A stretch of DNA of 12,322 bases from Candidatus Sulfopaludibacter sp. SbA3 (GCA_945865705.1 CAMBEY010000058.1:1-12322), one strand, 5' to 3'; positions 4,466 through 12,250 are shown, numbered from the stretch's first letter. Translations and numbers: made by a program. The notes: generated from the sequence alone by a model not told the origin.

Positions 4466-6054
4466 AGCGGGATGTTGCCGTGCTTCTTGGGCGGCGTGGT
4501 AGCGCGCTTGTTGGCCAACATGCGCAGCGAGGCGATTAGTTTGCGGCGCGTGTGGCGCGGCTCGATCACTTCGTCCACGTAGCCGCGCTCGGCGGCGATG
4601 TAGGGGTTGGCGAAGCGGCGCTCGAACTCGGACTTCTTTTCTGCACGCGCCGCAGGCGCGTCCGCGGCAGCGGCCAGTTCGCGGCGATACAGAATGTTCA
4701 CCGCGCCCTCCGCGCCCATCACCGCAATCTCGGCGGTGGGGTAGGCGTAGTTCACGTCGGTGCGCAGGTGCTTGGAGGCCATCACGCAATACGCTCCGCC
4801 GTAGGCTTTGCGGGTGATGACGGTGATCTTGGGCACCGTGGCTTCGGCGAAGGCGTAGAGGAGTTTCGCGCCGTGCTTGATGATGCCTCCGTACTCCTGC
4901 TGCGTGCCGGGCAGGAAGCCGGGGACATCTTCAAAGGTGATGAGCGGAATGTTGAAGCAGTCGCAGAAGCGGACGAAGCGCGCGCCCTTCACCGAAGCGT
5001 TGATGTCGAGCGTGCCGGCCAGCACCGAGGGCTGGTTGGCGACGATGCCCACGGATTGTCCCGCGAGTCGTGCGAAACCCACCACGAGGTTCTGCGCGAA
5101 CAGCTCCTGAACTTCAAAGAAGTAAGCATCGTCCACCACGCGCGTGATGACTTCACGAATATCGTAGGGCTGATCCGGCTCGGCGGGAATCAGCGTGTCG
5201 AGCGAAGCGTCCTCGCGGTCGGCGGGGTCGTTGGTGGCCTTGCGCGGCGGGTCGTCCATGCAGTTGGAGGGCAGGAAGGAGAGCAGCTCGCGGATCAAAG
5301 CGAGGCAGTCAGCGTCATCGCGCGAAGTGAAGTGAGCTACGCCGCTGATGGAGTTATGGGTGCGCGGGCCGCCGAGTTCGTCTTTCGAAACTTCTTCATG
5401 CGTTACCGTCTTGATGACGTCCGGGCCGGTGATGAACATGTAGCTGGAGTTCTCGACCATGACGATGAAGTCGGTGATGGCGGGCGAGTAGACGGCCCCT
5501 CCGGCGCAGGGTCCCATGATGGCGGAGATCTGCGGGATCGCGCCACTAGCCAGCGTGTTGCGCAAAAATATGTCCGCATAGCCGGCGAGCGAGACCACGC
5601 CCTCCTGAATGCGCGCGCCGCCGGAGTCATTCAGGCCGATCACCGGCGCGCCGACTTCCATGGCGCGATCCATCACCTTGCAGATTTTGGCGGCGTTGGC
5701 TTCCGACATGGAGCCGCCGAAGACGGTGAAGTCCTGCGCGAAGACAAACACCGTCCGTCCGTCGATGCGTCCGTGCCCGCAGACCACGCCATCGCCGGGG
5801 ACGCGTTGGGCCTCCATGCCGAAGTCGTCGCAGCGATGAGTAACGAGGCGGTCGAACTCTTCGAAGCTGCCCTCGTCGAGCAGGAGTTCGACACGCTCAC
5901 GCGCGGAGAGCTTGCCTTCCTGGTGCTGACGCTGGCGACGTTCCGCGCCTCCACCGGTCCCGGCGGCAGCGTTGCGCGTGCGCAACTCATTTAGTTTGTC
6001 GGGTAGTTTGTCGGGTAGCTTTTGAGTTAGCTTCTCGGGGATGTCTTGAGGCAT
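4462..6054 (-). CDS. pccB: Carboxyltransferase (beta) subunit of an acyl-CoA carboxylase, PccB-type
   Basis: This subunit moves the carboxyl group from carboxybiotin to an acyl-CoA such as propionyl-, acetyl- or methylcrotonyl-CoA. The 530 aa match the family length. Two crotonase-like halves are visible: the N half with LNDSGGARIQEGV (141-153) and GPCAGGAVYSPAITDF (181-196), and the C half with FEDVPGFLPGTQQEYGGII (374-392), RKAYGGAYCVMASKHL (415-430) and PTAEIAVMGAEGAVNIL (439-455). The glycine pairs in SGGAR and YGGAY form the oxyanion holes. Cys423 occupies the place of the Asp (Asp422 in Streptomyces coelicolor PccB) that affects propionyl- versus acetyl-CoA choice. The ATG at 6054 has no clear Shine-Dalgarno site; a 12-bp tandem duplication at 5992-6015 gives the doubled PDKL near the N-terminus. 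Its partner is the biotin carboxylase gene at 89-1696, now 2.7 kb away. Its 3' end is copied at 3932-3982. Confidence 0.94.
   Translation of the reverse strand: MPQDIPEKLTQKLPDKLPDKLNELRTRNAAAGTGGGAERRQRQHQEGKLSARERVELLLDEGSFEEFDRLVTHRCDDFGMEAQRVPGDGVVCGHGRIDGRTVFVFAQDFTVFGGSMSEANAAKICKVMDRAMEVGAPVIGLNDSGGARIQEGVVSLAGYADIFLRNTLASGAIPQISAIMGPCAGGAVYSPAITDFIVMVENSSYMFITGPDVIKTVTHEEVSKDELGGPRTHNSISGVAHFTSRDDADCLALIRELLSFLPSNCMDDPPRKATNDPADREDASLDTLIPAEPDQPYDIREVITRVVDDAYFFEVQELFAQNLVVGFARLAGQSVGIVANQPSVLAGTLDINASVKGARFVRFCDCFNIPLITFEDVPGFLPGTQQEYGGIIKHGAKLLYAFAEATVPKITVITRKAYGGAYCVMASKHLRTDVNYAYPTAEIAVMGAEGAVNILYRRELAAAADAPAARAEKKSEFERRFANPYIAAERGYVDEVIEPRHTRRKLIASLRMLANKRATTPPKKHGNIPL
4464..4514 (-). 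repeat. Carboxyltransferase 3' end, copy 1 of a 51-bp direct repeat
   Basis: These are the final codons of the carboxyltransferase gene (NKRATTPPKKHGNIPL) up to the stop. The same orientation and near-identical sequence recur at 3932-3982 (47 of 51 matches). The toxin remnant begins exactly where this copy ends. Confidence 0.9.
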
Positions 6055-6133
6055 AAGCTGGCATTGTAAACGCCATTGGCTCCAGTGGGAAGAGCCGCTT
6101 TATTTCAGGTGCCCTACAGAGATCGGGATCAAT

Positions 6134-6553
6134 TCATCGGACTCGCTCGATACCGCCCTGGCGGGAGGGGCGTAACCCGCTCCAATGCTCACAGATCACG
6201 ATGGAGTTAGAGGGCACTCTGGGGTCGTATTTCACGCTGGCGGTGTTGCCGGGACGGCAGTGCTCCGGGTGGATCATCTGGTTTAGGCTGGAGACATCCT
6301 GCGCGGCAGTATATTCGACGCCCGATGCCCGATAGGTGTAATAGAGTAGATTACCGGGGGGAGAGCTTTCCGGGCCATCGAGCAATTCGGCATCGGTCAG
6401 GCGTCCGTGCAGATGGACCGCCAGCCGTCGAATCCGCTCTTTTTCCTGGGGTGATTTGCGCCTGCTGCGCAGCCACAGAATCACTGCGGCGATCAAGGCT
6501 AGTGTGAATACGCCTGCAGCCCACTGCCATCCGGGGGAACTATGCTCGCTCAT
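6134..6553 (-). CDS. Small membrane-anchored DUF3592-like protein
   Basis: The 139-aa product has one N-terminal membrane helix (about 9-28, WQWAAGVFTLALIAAVILWL) followed by RSRRK, which suggests an N-out, C-in orientation. A soluble domain follows in which a strand pair (LLYYTYRASGVEYTAA, 69-84) leads to GNTASVKYDPRVPSNSIV (102-119). The 'G.tasVkYdP..P..s' ending is typical of DUF3592, a small domain of unknown function found in many bacterial membrane proteins. Its ATG overlaps the stop of the preceding lipoprotein gene as ATGA (6553-6550), so the two are translationally coupled and probably act in the same envelope process. The function is unknown. Confidence 0.75.
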   Translation of the reverse strand: MSEHSSPGWQWAAGVFTLALIAAVILWLRSRRKSPQEKERIRRLAVHLHGRLTDAELLDGPESSPPGNLLYYTYRASGVEYTAAQDVSSLNQMIHPEHCRPGNTASVKYDPRVPSNSIVICEHWSGLRPSRQGGIERVR

Positions 6554-7638
6554 TCGGTCTCGACAGACTCCTCATTCGAAACTGGACTTTCATTGCCCGC
6601 GGCGTCCACGGTGGTAACCGTGTAACGGTACTCGCGGTTCGCAGCGGCGGTCTCATCGCGGAAGAGCGGAATGTCCAGTAATGCGGCATTCAGCTTGCGG
6701 CGCGGCGCGGCGGCCTCGGCGGGCGCTGTGGGCTCGGCACCTTGCTGCTCACGATACACATTGTAACCCGCCAGATCAGCTTCCGAATTGGGAGACCAGG
6801 CAAGTTCCACCGCGCCGGTAACCGCGATGGCACGCAGGTTTGCTGGCGCGGCGGGCGAAAAGCGGTCGAGCGCCGAGACCTCAACGGGAGCCGCCAGCCC
6901 GGTTACCGCGGTCGAAACGTCGGAAGCGATAATCGCCCGTATCGAGTAGCGATAGCTCTGTCGGAAGCTAAAGGTGCTGTCCGAGTAAGTCGTGCCGGGT
7001 GATTTGCCGATGCTTTCCCAGGCCGTATTGATCTCCGCCGGGGCACGGAAAATTTCATACTCAACGCCGGTTGCGCTGGCGCCGCCAAACGCTGAATGCG
7101 GAGAAGCGGACCAGCGCAGAACAACCGCCGTTTCCGTTACGGTAGCGATGATGCCGGTGGGGGAGGCGGGCAGGTTGACCACATCGACGGCCACGATGTT
7201 GGATAGTCCCGCATCCACGCCGCGCTGATTTTTTGCTCGCACCGCAAACCAGGCCCGGTTTCCGGCGTGCTCGCCGCTCACGGATTCGCGATGGCCTATT
7301 TCGACTGTCCCTTCAGGAATCTCCCCGGCAGTCCACGTCTTGACGACCGCGCCCTGCTTGGCCATATCGGGTGGAGGCGCGCCGGGTGAGGCATAAGCGA
7401 CCAATAGCTCAATGCGCTCCATGCGGCGCGGTCGGGTGCCCTCGGTGGTGAGTTGTGGGATCGGGAAACGGAGATCAATGCCCGTGCCGGTTTGCTGGGC
7501 GGTCAATGAAGTCACCGGCGCGGGAATGTCCAGCAGCGGCGGCAGCGGCTCGCCGGGAACCGCGCAGCCGGCGCAGATCAGCAGCGCCGCCAGGATGGAA
7601 ACTCTGGAAATGTGGGCAGTGAGCGTCAAGGGAATCAA
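6550..7638 (-). CDS. Lipoprotein with fibronectin type III domains
   Basis: The 362-aa protein starts with a hydrophobic stretch (VSILAALLICAG, 13-24) before Cys25, giving a lipobox ICAGC that is slightly off consensus; the mature part then opens with VPGEPLPPLLDIPAPV, a Pro-rich linker. Two clear FnIII domains follow, at about 157-250 (LRWSAS near the first core strand, YEIFRAP at 194-200) and 261-357 (LAWSPN, GYNVYRE, YRYTVTTVDAAGNESPVSN). The 40-155 region, with a final FAVRAKN strand, looks like a divergent third copy. It is probably anchored on the periplasmic side of a membrane and binds proteins or glycans. The start is TTG (7638-7636); no ATG lies close, and no Shine-Dalgarno site is obvious, so the start is uncertain. 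It overlaps the DUF3592-like gene by ATGA. Confidence 0.82.
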   Translation of the reverse strand: MIPLTLTAHISRVSILAALLICAGCAVPGEPLPPLLDIPAPVTSLTAQQTGTGIDLRFPIPQLTTEGTRPRRMERIELLVAYASPGAPPPDMAKQGAVVKTWTAGEIPEGTVEIGHRESVSGEHAGNRAWFAVRAKNQRGVDAGLSNIVAVDVVNLPASPTGIIATVTETAVVLRWSASPHSAFGGASATGVEYEIFRAPAEINTAWESIGKSPGTTYSDSTFSFRQSYRYSIRAIIASDVSTAVTGLAAPVEVSALDRFSPAAPANLRAIAVTGAVELAWSPNSEADLAGYNVYREQQGAEPTAPAEAAAPRRKLNAALLDIPLFRDETAAANREYRYTVTTVDAAGNESPVSNEESVETE

Positions 7639-7685
7639 TGGAATTGAAATGTGCCGCTAGCGATTAAATGGTCCAGCAGTAAAAG

Positions 7686-7713
7686 CAGGTCCTTCGCTGC
7701 GCTCAGGATGACA
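7686..7713 (-). repeat. Single copy of the interspersed GCGCAGCGAAGGA repeat
   Basis: Read on the minus strand, these 28 bases match 12251-12278 with one mismatch (27 of 28). The copy lies in the 108-bp space between hslU and the lipoprotein gene and has no inverted partner here. Short intergenic repeats of this kind, starting TGTCATCCTGAGCGCAGCG, occur in many copies in acidobacterial and some other genomes. Confidence 0.8.
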
Positions 7714-7746
7714 ACGAAAAAAACACAAAGAAAAACAAATTACGAT

Positions 7747-9219
7747 TTACAGAATATAGCGGCTCAGGTCCTGATTCTTTACGATTTCGGCAAGCTGCTT
7801 TTGGACGTAGGCCACATCGATCTCGACATTCTTCTCAGCCAGGTCCGGTCCTTCAAAGCTGAGTTCGTCGAGCAGGCGCTCCATGATCGTGTGCAGGCGG
7901 CGCGCGCCGATATTTTCGGTTTGTTCATTGACCAGAGCGGCGAACCGTGCGATCTCCTGAAGCGACTCGTCGGTGAACTTCAGCTTGATCCCCTCGGTAT
8001 CGAGCAGGGCGATGTACTGCTTGATGAGCGCGCTCTTCGGCTCCGTGAGGATACGCACAAAATCATGCACCGTAAGCGAGTTCAGCTCAACGCGAATGGG
8101 GAAGCGGCCTTGCAACTCCGGTATCAGGTCCGAAGGCTTGCTGACGTGGAACGCGCCGGCGGCGATGAACAGGATGTGGTCGGTGCGAATCATCCCGTAA
8201 CGTGTGTTGACGGTGGTGCCTTCCACGATGGGCAGGATGTCGCGCTGCACGCCTTCGCGTGAGACGTCCGGGCCGTGCCCGCTCTCGCGACCGGCGATCT
8301 TGTCGATCTCATCGACGAAGATGATGCCGCTCTGCTCAGCGCGCTCCACGGCGACACGGGTAACCTGGTCCATATCGACCAGCTTCGATTCTTCTTCCTG
8401 AATCAAATAATCGAAGGCCTCATCGACGCGCATCTTGCGCTTCTTGGTCTTCTGGCCGAAGAAGCCCGGTAGCATGTCCTTGATGTTGATGTCCATCTCT
8501 TCGATGCCAGCGTTGGTGATGATCTCGAAGGCGGGCATATTGCGCTCGCGGACATCAATTTCCACCATGCGTTCGTCCAGCTTTCCGTCGCGCAATTGCT
8601 GGCGCAGCTTCTCGCGGCTGCGGACATGACTGTCGCTATCGGCGGAAAGCGGTGTTTCGCCAGTGGCGGTAATTACCGTGGTTTCAACCGGGATGGGAGG
8701 CAGCAGCAGATCGAGCACGCGCTCCTCGGCGTTGGCCTCAGCTTTGTCGCCCACTTCGTCGAGCTTTTCTTCGCGCACCATGTCAATGGAAATTTCCACC
8801 AGGTCGCGGATCATTGACTCCACATCGCGGCCCACGTAGCCGACCTCCGTGAACTTGGAGGCTTCCACTTTCAAGAACGGTGAGCCGGCCAGCCGCGCGA
8901 GGCGGCGCGCGATCTCCGTCTTGCCAACGCCCGTCGGCCCAATCATGATGATGTTCTTGGGCATGACCTCTTCGGCCAGCTCCGGAGTGAGTTTCTGGCG
9001 GCGGAAGCGGTTGCGCAGCGCGATGGCCACAGCACGTTTGGCGGCGTGCTGGCCCACCACGAACTTATCGAGTTCGCGGACAATCTCGCGCGGCGTCATC
9101 TCGTCCAGTGTGACGTCTGCCACCACCGTCCCGGGATTGTCTTCAAGGCCGGACTCGCCGGTGATGCCGGATGGCATGATCGCCGGAATGTCGCTAGTCG
9201 GAATGGTGTCGGAGTTCAT
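7747..9219 (-). CDS. hslU: ATP-dependent protease ATPase subunit HslU
   Basis: HslU is the AAA+ unfoldase ring that feeds proteins into the HslV peptidase in the cytoplasm. The 490-aa product has TPREIVRELDKFVVGQ (42-57), Walker A GPTGVGKT (94-101), the pore loop GYVG (127-130), a long I-domain (about 145-285), Walker B IIFVDEIDKIA (299-309), a sensor/arginine-finger region with ELQGRFPIRVEL (368-379), and the C-terminal NQDLSRYIL whose end docks into HslV. The family usually starts close to the TPREIV motif, so there are about 40 extra N-terminal residues; the ATG at 9219 lies two bases after the hslV stop, which favours it, with only a weak GAAGAA site. Met41, just before TPREIV, is the alternative. 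The gene forms an operon with hslV. Confidence 0.96.
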   Translation of the reverse strand: MNSDTIPTSDIPAIMPSGITGESGLEDNPGTVVADVTLDEMTPREIVRELDKFVVGQHAAKRAVAIALRNRFRRQKLTPELAEEVMPKNIIMIGPTGVGKTEIARRLARLAGSPFLKVEASKFTEVGYVGRDVESMIRDLVEISIDMVREEKLDEVGDKAEANAEERVLDLLLPPIPVETTVITATGETPLSADSDSHVRSREKLRQQLRDGKLDERMVEIDVRERNMPAFEIITNAGIEEMDINIKDMLPGFFGQKTKKRKMRVDEAFDYLIQEEESKLVDMDQVTRVAVERAEQSGIIFVDEIDKIAGRESGHGPDVSREGVQRDILPIVEGTTVNTRYGMIRTDHILFIAAGAFHVSKPSDLIPELQGRFPIRVELNSLTVHDFVRILTEPKSALIKQYIALLDTEGIKLKFTDESLQEIARFAALVNEQTENIGARRLHTIMERLLDELSFEGPDLAEKNVEIDVAYVQKQLAEIVKNQDLSRYIL

Positions 9220-9221
9220 AG

Positions 9222-9788
9222 TTAAAGTTCTTCAATCGTCACGTTTTCGTTGGTATAGATGCAGACCCTGCCCGCAATGTGCATGGCCTCTTCGGCGATC
9301 TGCCGTGCCGGCAGTTGAGTATGGGCCAACAACGCCTTGGCTGCGGCGGAGGCCACTGATCCACCGCTGCCAATGGCGGCGATGCCATCGTCCGGTTCAA
9401 TGATATCGCCCTGGCCGCTCAGCAGGAAGGTATTTTTAGCGTCGGCCACCAGCAGCAGGGCTTCCAGATGACGCAGGGCGCGGTCCGTGCGCCAATCCTT
9501 GGCGAGCTCTACGGCGGCTCGGCTGAGAATACCGTTGAATTGCTCGAGCTTGGTCTCAAAGCGCGAAAACAGCGCGAAGGCGTCGGCGGTGGACCCGGCG
9601 AACCCGGCGAGAATCTGATCGTTATATAGGCGGCGAATCTTGCGTGCGGTATGCTTGATCACGTTGTCGCCGAGCGTAACCTGGCCATCACCGGCCATGA
9701 CGACCTTGTCGTCGCGCCGGACACATATAACGGTAGTCGATCGTATAAGTCGCTGCTTCCGTTGTGCCTGATTCTGGATAGGGGACAT
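9222..9788 (-). CDS. hslV: ATP-dependent protease peptidase subunit HslV, with N-terminal propeptide
   Basis: HslV is the threonine peptidase of the HslUV complex. The core matches the family: TTVICVRRDDKVVMAGDGQV (18-37), with Thr18 as the mature N-terminal nucleophile, GFAGSTADAF (62-71), LLVADAKNTFLLSGQGDIIE (112-131) and GSGG (141-144). In Escherichia coli the nucleophile follows Met1 directly; here 17 residues precede it, so the protein must be processed, as in several phyla outside Proteobacteria. I chose the ATG at 9788 (188 aa). An ATG at 9812 has AAGGAG directly against it, with no spacer, and would add eight residues; a GTG at 9872 would give 216 aa. None is ideal, so the start is uncertain though the mature enzyme is not affected. 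It is followed by hslU after two bases. Confidence 0.93.
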   Translation of the reverse strand: MSPIQNQAQRKQRLIRSTTVICVRRDDKVVMAGDGQVTLGDNVIKHTARKIRRLYNDQILAGFAGSTADAFALFSRFETKLEQFNGILSRAAVELAKDWRTDRALRHLEALLLVADAKNTFLLSGQGDIIEPDDGIAAIGSGGSVASAAAKALLAHTQLPARQIAEEAMHIAGRVCIYTNENVTIEEL

Positions 9789-9920
9789 GAAATTGTGGGT
9801 GCCGTGCGGCATCTCCTTAACTATCGAAGCTATCGTAAATCGCTGCAAGGTGCAAGCCACGCGGCCAGCCACGCGGGTGGATACTGATTGGATTGCGCTT
9901 GTGGAGAAGGGAAGATATCA

Positions 9921-10151
9921 ATGCATTTGGACGCTTTGAGCTTATTCGGCTTATTCGCTGTAACGTTGATGTTGGTTACCTACGCGCTTGAAAATCGCAG
10001 CCCATGGTATGTTTTGGCCTTCGCGGTAGCCTGCCTGCTGGGCTCGGTCTACGGCTTTCTGCAAGGGGCCTGGCCGTTTGGGATGGTCGAGGCCGTGTGG
10101 TCCGTGGTGGCCGCCCGCCGTTGGTGGACGCTGCGCGTTCCACGGAAGTAA
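9921..10151 (+). CDS. Small integral membrane protein, uncharacterised
   Basis: The ATG at 9921 is preceded by GAAGGGAAG, and the product has 76 aa. Three hydrophobic segments can be seen: about 6-23 (LSLFGLFAVTLMLVTYAL), 29-48 (PWYVLAFAVACLLGSVYGFL) and a shorter one around 52-66 (WPFGMVEAVWSVVAA), followed by a basic end, RRWWTLRVPRK. Short conserved proteins with 'LxFxVxxMLxxYALExRSPWxxLAF' and 'LQGAWPFGxVExxW' occur in various bacteria without known function. It is divergent from hslV, and its stop abuts the promoter proposed for the amidohydrolase gene. The DNA composition is like that of the chromosomal neighbours. Confidence 0.75.
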   Translation: MHLDALSLFGLFAVTLMLVTYALENRSPWYVLAFAVACLLGSVYGFLQGAWPFGMVEAVWSVVAARRWWTLRVPRK

Positions 10152-10181
10152 TTGACTCCATCCAGAGTGGTGTGATATACC
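10152..10181 (+). promoter_or_regulatory. Candidate promoter of the amidohydrolase gene
   Basis: TTGACT (10152-10157) begins right after the stop of the membrane-protein gene and lies 18 bases from TATACC (10176-10181), with a TG-rich segment just before. The -10 match is moderate. Transcription would begin near 10188, giving a leader of about 70 bases that holds the inverted repeat at 10179-10218. Confidence 0.35.
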
Positions 10182-10218
10182 CCGTGGCGGATACGGGTTT
10201 CTGTGGGATTCACGGGGT
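10179..10218. promoter_or_regulatory. Inverted repeat overlapping the -10 region of the amidohydrolase promoter
   Basis: ACCCCGTG (10179-10186) and CACGGGGT (10211-10218) are perfect 8-bp complements spaced by 24 bases. An alternative 5-bp stem, CCCGT/ACGGG (10181-10185 and 10193-10197), uses the same left arm, so two hairpins would compete in the transcript. The element may be an operator for a dimeric regulator or a leader structure; neither is proven. Confidence 0.35.
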
Positions 10219-10258
10219 GGATCAACTGGGGAATACTAACGTTTTAGGGAGGTACGTG

Positions 10259-12217
10259 ATGCGTCGAATACTGGCAAGCATTAGCGCGACAATGTTGACG
10301 ATATTTGCGCTAATCGCGGCAACGGGGATGGTCCCTCAAGTCGCGGCGCAGCAGGCTGACATCGTGCTGCACAACGGCAAAGTGTTGACCGTGGACAAGA
10401 GCTTCTCCATCGCCCAGGCGGTGGCGGTTACGGGCAACAAGATATCGGCGGTGGGCACCAATGAAGCGGTGCTGGCCTCCGCCGGGCCGAACACGCAGAG
10501 GATCGACTTGAAGGGCCGCACAGTGATTCCGGGGCTGATCGACACGCACCTGCACATTACTGGCCCCGGCCCCTACTTCAGCATGAAGGTCGTGCCGGTG
10601 GAAAAACGGCGCAACTTCGTAGTGGACTGGCGCGGCGTGAAGACCAAGGAAGACGTGCTCAATCAGATTCGCGGCATCCTGTCGCGCTACAAGATTCCCA
10701 AGGGCGAATGGATTGCTTTCTCCAATCAACTTTCGTTCGCCGGGCTGACCGGGGACATTGGAGCCAAGACGGCGCATGCCAAGATTCTCTATGACGACAT
10801 GACCCGCTACGATCTCGACAAAGTTCTGCCCGAAAACCCGGCCATGTTCACCATGGGCGTGCCCGACGAGAACGCCATGTTCGTCAACAGCCGCGCTATC
10901 GAAATTCTGTGGGCCAAGCACGGCAACTTCATCAAGAAGTATGGACGCTTCTGGATCGACCAGGGCGGTCAGCCCGATGGGCACCTCGAGCCGCCGGCCA
11001 CGCGCCTGATGCTGAATCTGTACGCGCCCAAGCTTACTCCGGAAGAGATGGCTCCGGGCACGCTGAGCCGGCTGGAAGAGCTGAGCGCGCAGGGCCACAC
11101 CACCATCTCCACTAAGATGCGCGTCAACGGCACGGACGCCTACAAGCTGCTCGAGAAAGCGGGCACGCAGCCTGTTCGTCTGGGCTATGGGCATGGCTGG
11201 GATTTCTTCGGCAGCGTCGAGGACATGGCCGACATGAAGCAGTTTGCCGGCCAGATGGGCTCGGGCACGGACATGAACTGGGTAGTCTCCGTCTCGCCCT
11301 CCTCGGTGGACGGCGCCAGCACGCGCGCCTGCACCAATCAGAAACGCACCAAGGCCTTCGGCGCCATCGACGATTGGTTCCCCGTGGGTCAGTGCCACAC
11401 CGACAACGAGTATCGCGGAGGGAGCAAGCGGCCCGCCAACATCGCTGGAAATTATTTCCAGGACTGGATCATGGCTATGCCCAATTACAATCTCCGGCTG
11501 GCCAACGATCACGTCGCCGGCGACCGCTCGGTGGCCAACCTGCTCAGCATGATCGAGCGCATCCAGGCGCAGAAAGGCAAGGACGCCACCAAGAACTGGA
11601 GCTTCGACCACTGCACCATGGTCGATCCCAAGGACTTCGCGCGCGCCGCGCGGCTGGGCGTGATGTTCAGTTGCGCGCCGAAGTACATTCAGGATGTCGC
11701 TCCGTTCGCGGAGAGTTCCTATGGCGCGCAGGTCGCCAACACCTTCGTGGTTCCGGCCAAGAGCCTGATCAAGGCCGGAGCGCGTGTGGTCTATGAAGCC
11801 GACCGCGACACTTACGCCTGGGAGGACCTGGAACTTTTCCTGACGCGCAAGGCCGAGAATGGCAAGGTCTATGGTCCGCAGGAGAAGTTGAATAAAGAGG
11901 AGACGCTGCGCTCGATCACCAGTTGGGCGTCGGAGTATCTGCTGAAGCCGGAAAAAATCGGCACGCTCGAAGTGGGCAAACTGGCTGATATCGTGGTGAT
12001 TGACAAGGATTATTTGACCATTCCCGACGAACAGGTCAGCGAGATTCAGGCCATGTTGACCATCTTCAACGGCAAGATGGTTTTCGTCCATACCGACTTC
12101 GCCGCAGAAAATAATCTGCGGCCCACCGGCGCCATCGTCAGCACCTTCAAGGAACTGAAGGCCCGCCGCCCGCAACGCAGCATTGAAGACCAGATGGTCG
12201 GAGAAGGCGGAGGCTAG
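10259..12217 (+). CDS. Exported metal-dependent amidohydrolase (YtcJ-like, amidohydrolase 3 type)
   Basis: The 652-aa protein has a signal peptide: MRRILASI, a hydrophobic core (9-28), and VAAQQ around 29-32 as a likely cleavage site, so it probably acts in the periplasm or outside. The amidohydrolase fold is clear: the N-terminal strand motif ADIVLHNGKVLTVD (33-46), VIPGLIDTHLHI with metal ligands His97 and His99 (89-100), NDHVAGDR with His418 at the place of the family's HAxGDR motif, FDHC with His451, the Asp in YEADRD (Asp515), and the closing GKLADIVVIDKDY (573-585). YtcJ-like proteins hydrolyse amide or related bonds; substrates vary and cannot be told here. The ATG at 10259 has a strong AGGGAGG (10246-10252) six bases upstream; the reading frame is open farther upstream but carries no such site and would lose the signal peptide. 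It is followed by an inverted-repeat element. Confidence 0.88.
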   Translation: MRRILASISATMLTIFALIAATGMVPQVAAQQADIVLHNGKVLTVDKSFSIAQAVAVTGNKISAVGTNEAVLASAGPNTQRIDLKGRTVIPGLIDTHLHITGPGPYFSMKVVPVEKRRNFVVDWRGVKTKEDVLNQIRGILSRYKIPKGEWIAFSNQLSFAGLTGDIGAKTAHAKILYDDMTRYDLDKVLPENPAMFTMGVPDENAMFVNSRAIEILWAKHGNFIKKYGRFWIDQGGQPDGHLEPPATRLMLNLYAPKLTPEEMAPGTLSRLEELSAQGHTTISTKMRVNGTDAYKLLEKAGTQPVRLGYGHGWDFFGSVEDMADMKQFAGQMGSGTDMNWVVSVSPSSVDGASTRACTNQKRTKAFGAIDDWFPVGQCHTDNEYRGGSKRPANIAGNYFQDWIMAMPNYNLRLANDHVAGDRSVANLLSMIERIQAQKGKDATKNWSFDHCTMVDPKDFARAARLGVMFSCAPKYIQDVAPFAESSYGAQVANTFVVPAKSLIKAGARVVYEADRDTYAWEDLELFLTRKAENGKVYGPQEKLNKEETLRSITSWASEYLLKPEKIGTLEVGKLADIVVIDKDYLTIPDEQVSEIQAMLTIFNGKMVFVHTDFAAENNLRPTGAIVSTFKELKARRPQRSIEDQMVGEGGG

Positions 12218-12250
12218 GATTTATTGCAGGTGTCATAACGGTTCTTCAGG

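Noticed and set aside
4466..4789. N-terminal extension of the toxin remnant frame
   Set aside because: The frame stays open into the carboxyltransferase gene but is Arg-rich shadow sequence there; only the part after 4465 resembles a toxin.
4552..5994. 480-aa plus-strand open frame opposite the carboxyltransferase gene
   Set aside because: It is antisense to a clear family member and its Val/Ala/Arg/His/Gly-rich composition is typical of shadow frames opposite GC-rich genes.
6078..6096. GGCTC/GAGCC hairpin before the carboxyltransferase start
   Set aside because: A 5-bp stem with a 9-base loop and no T-run is too weak to call a terminator.
10310..12175. 621-aa minus-strand open frame opposite the amidohydrolase gene
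   Set aside because: It is antisense to a conserved enzyme and has no recognisable domain; the long frame comes from GC-biased third positions.
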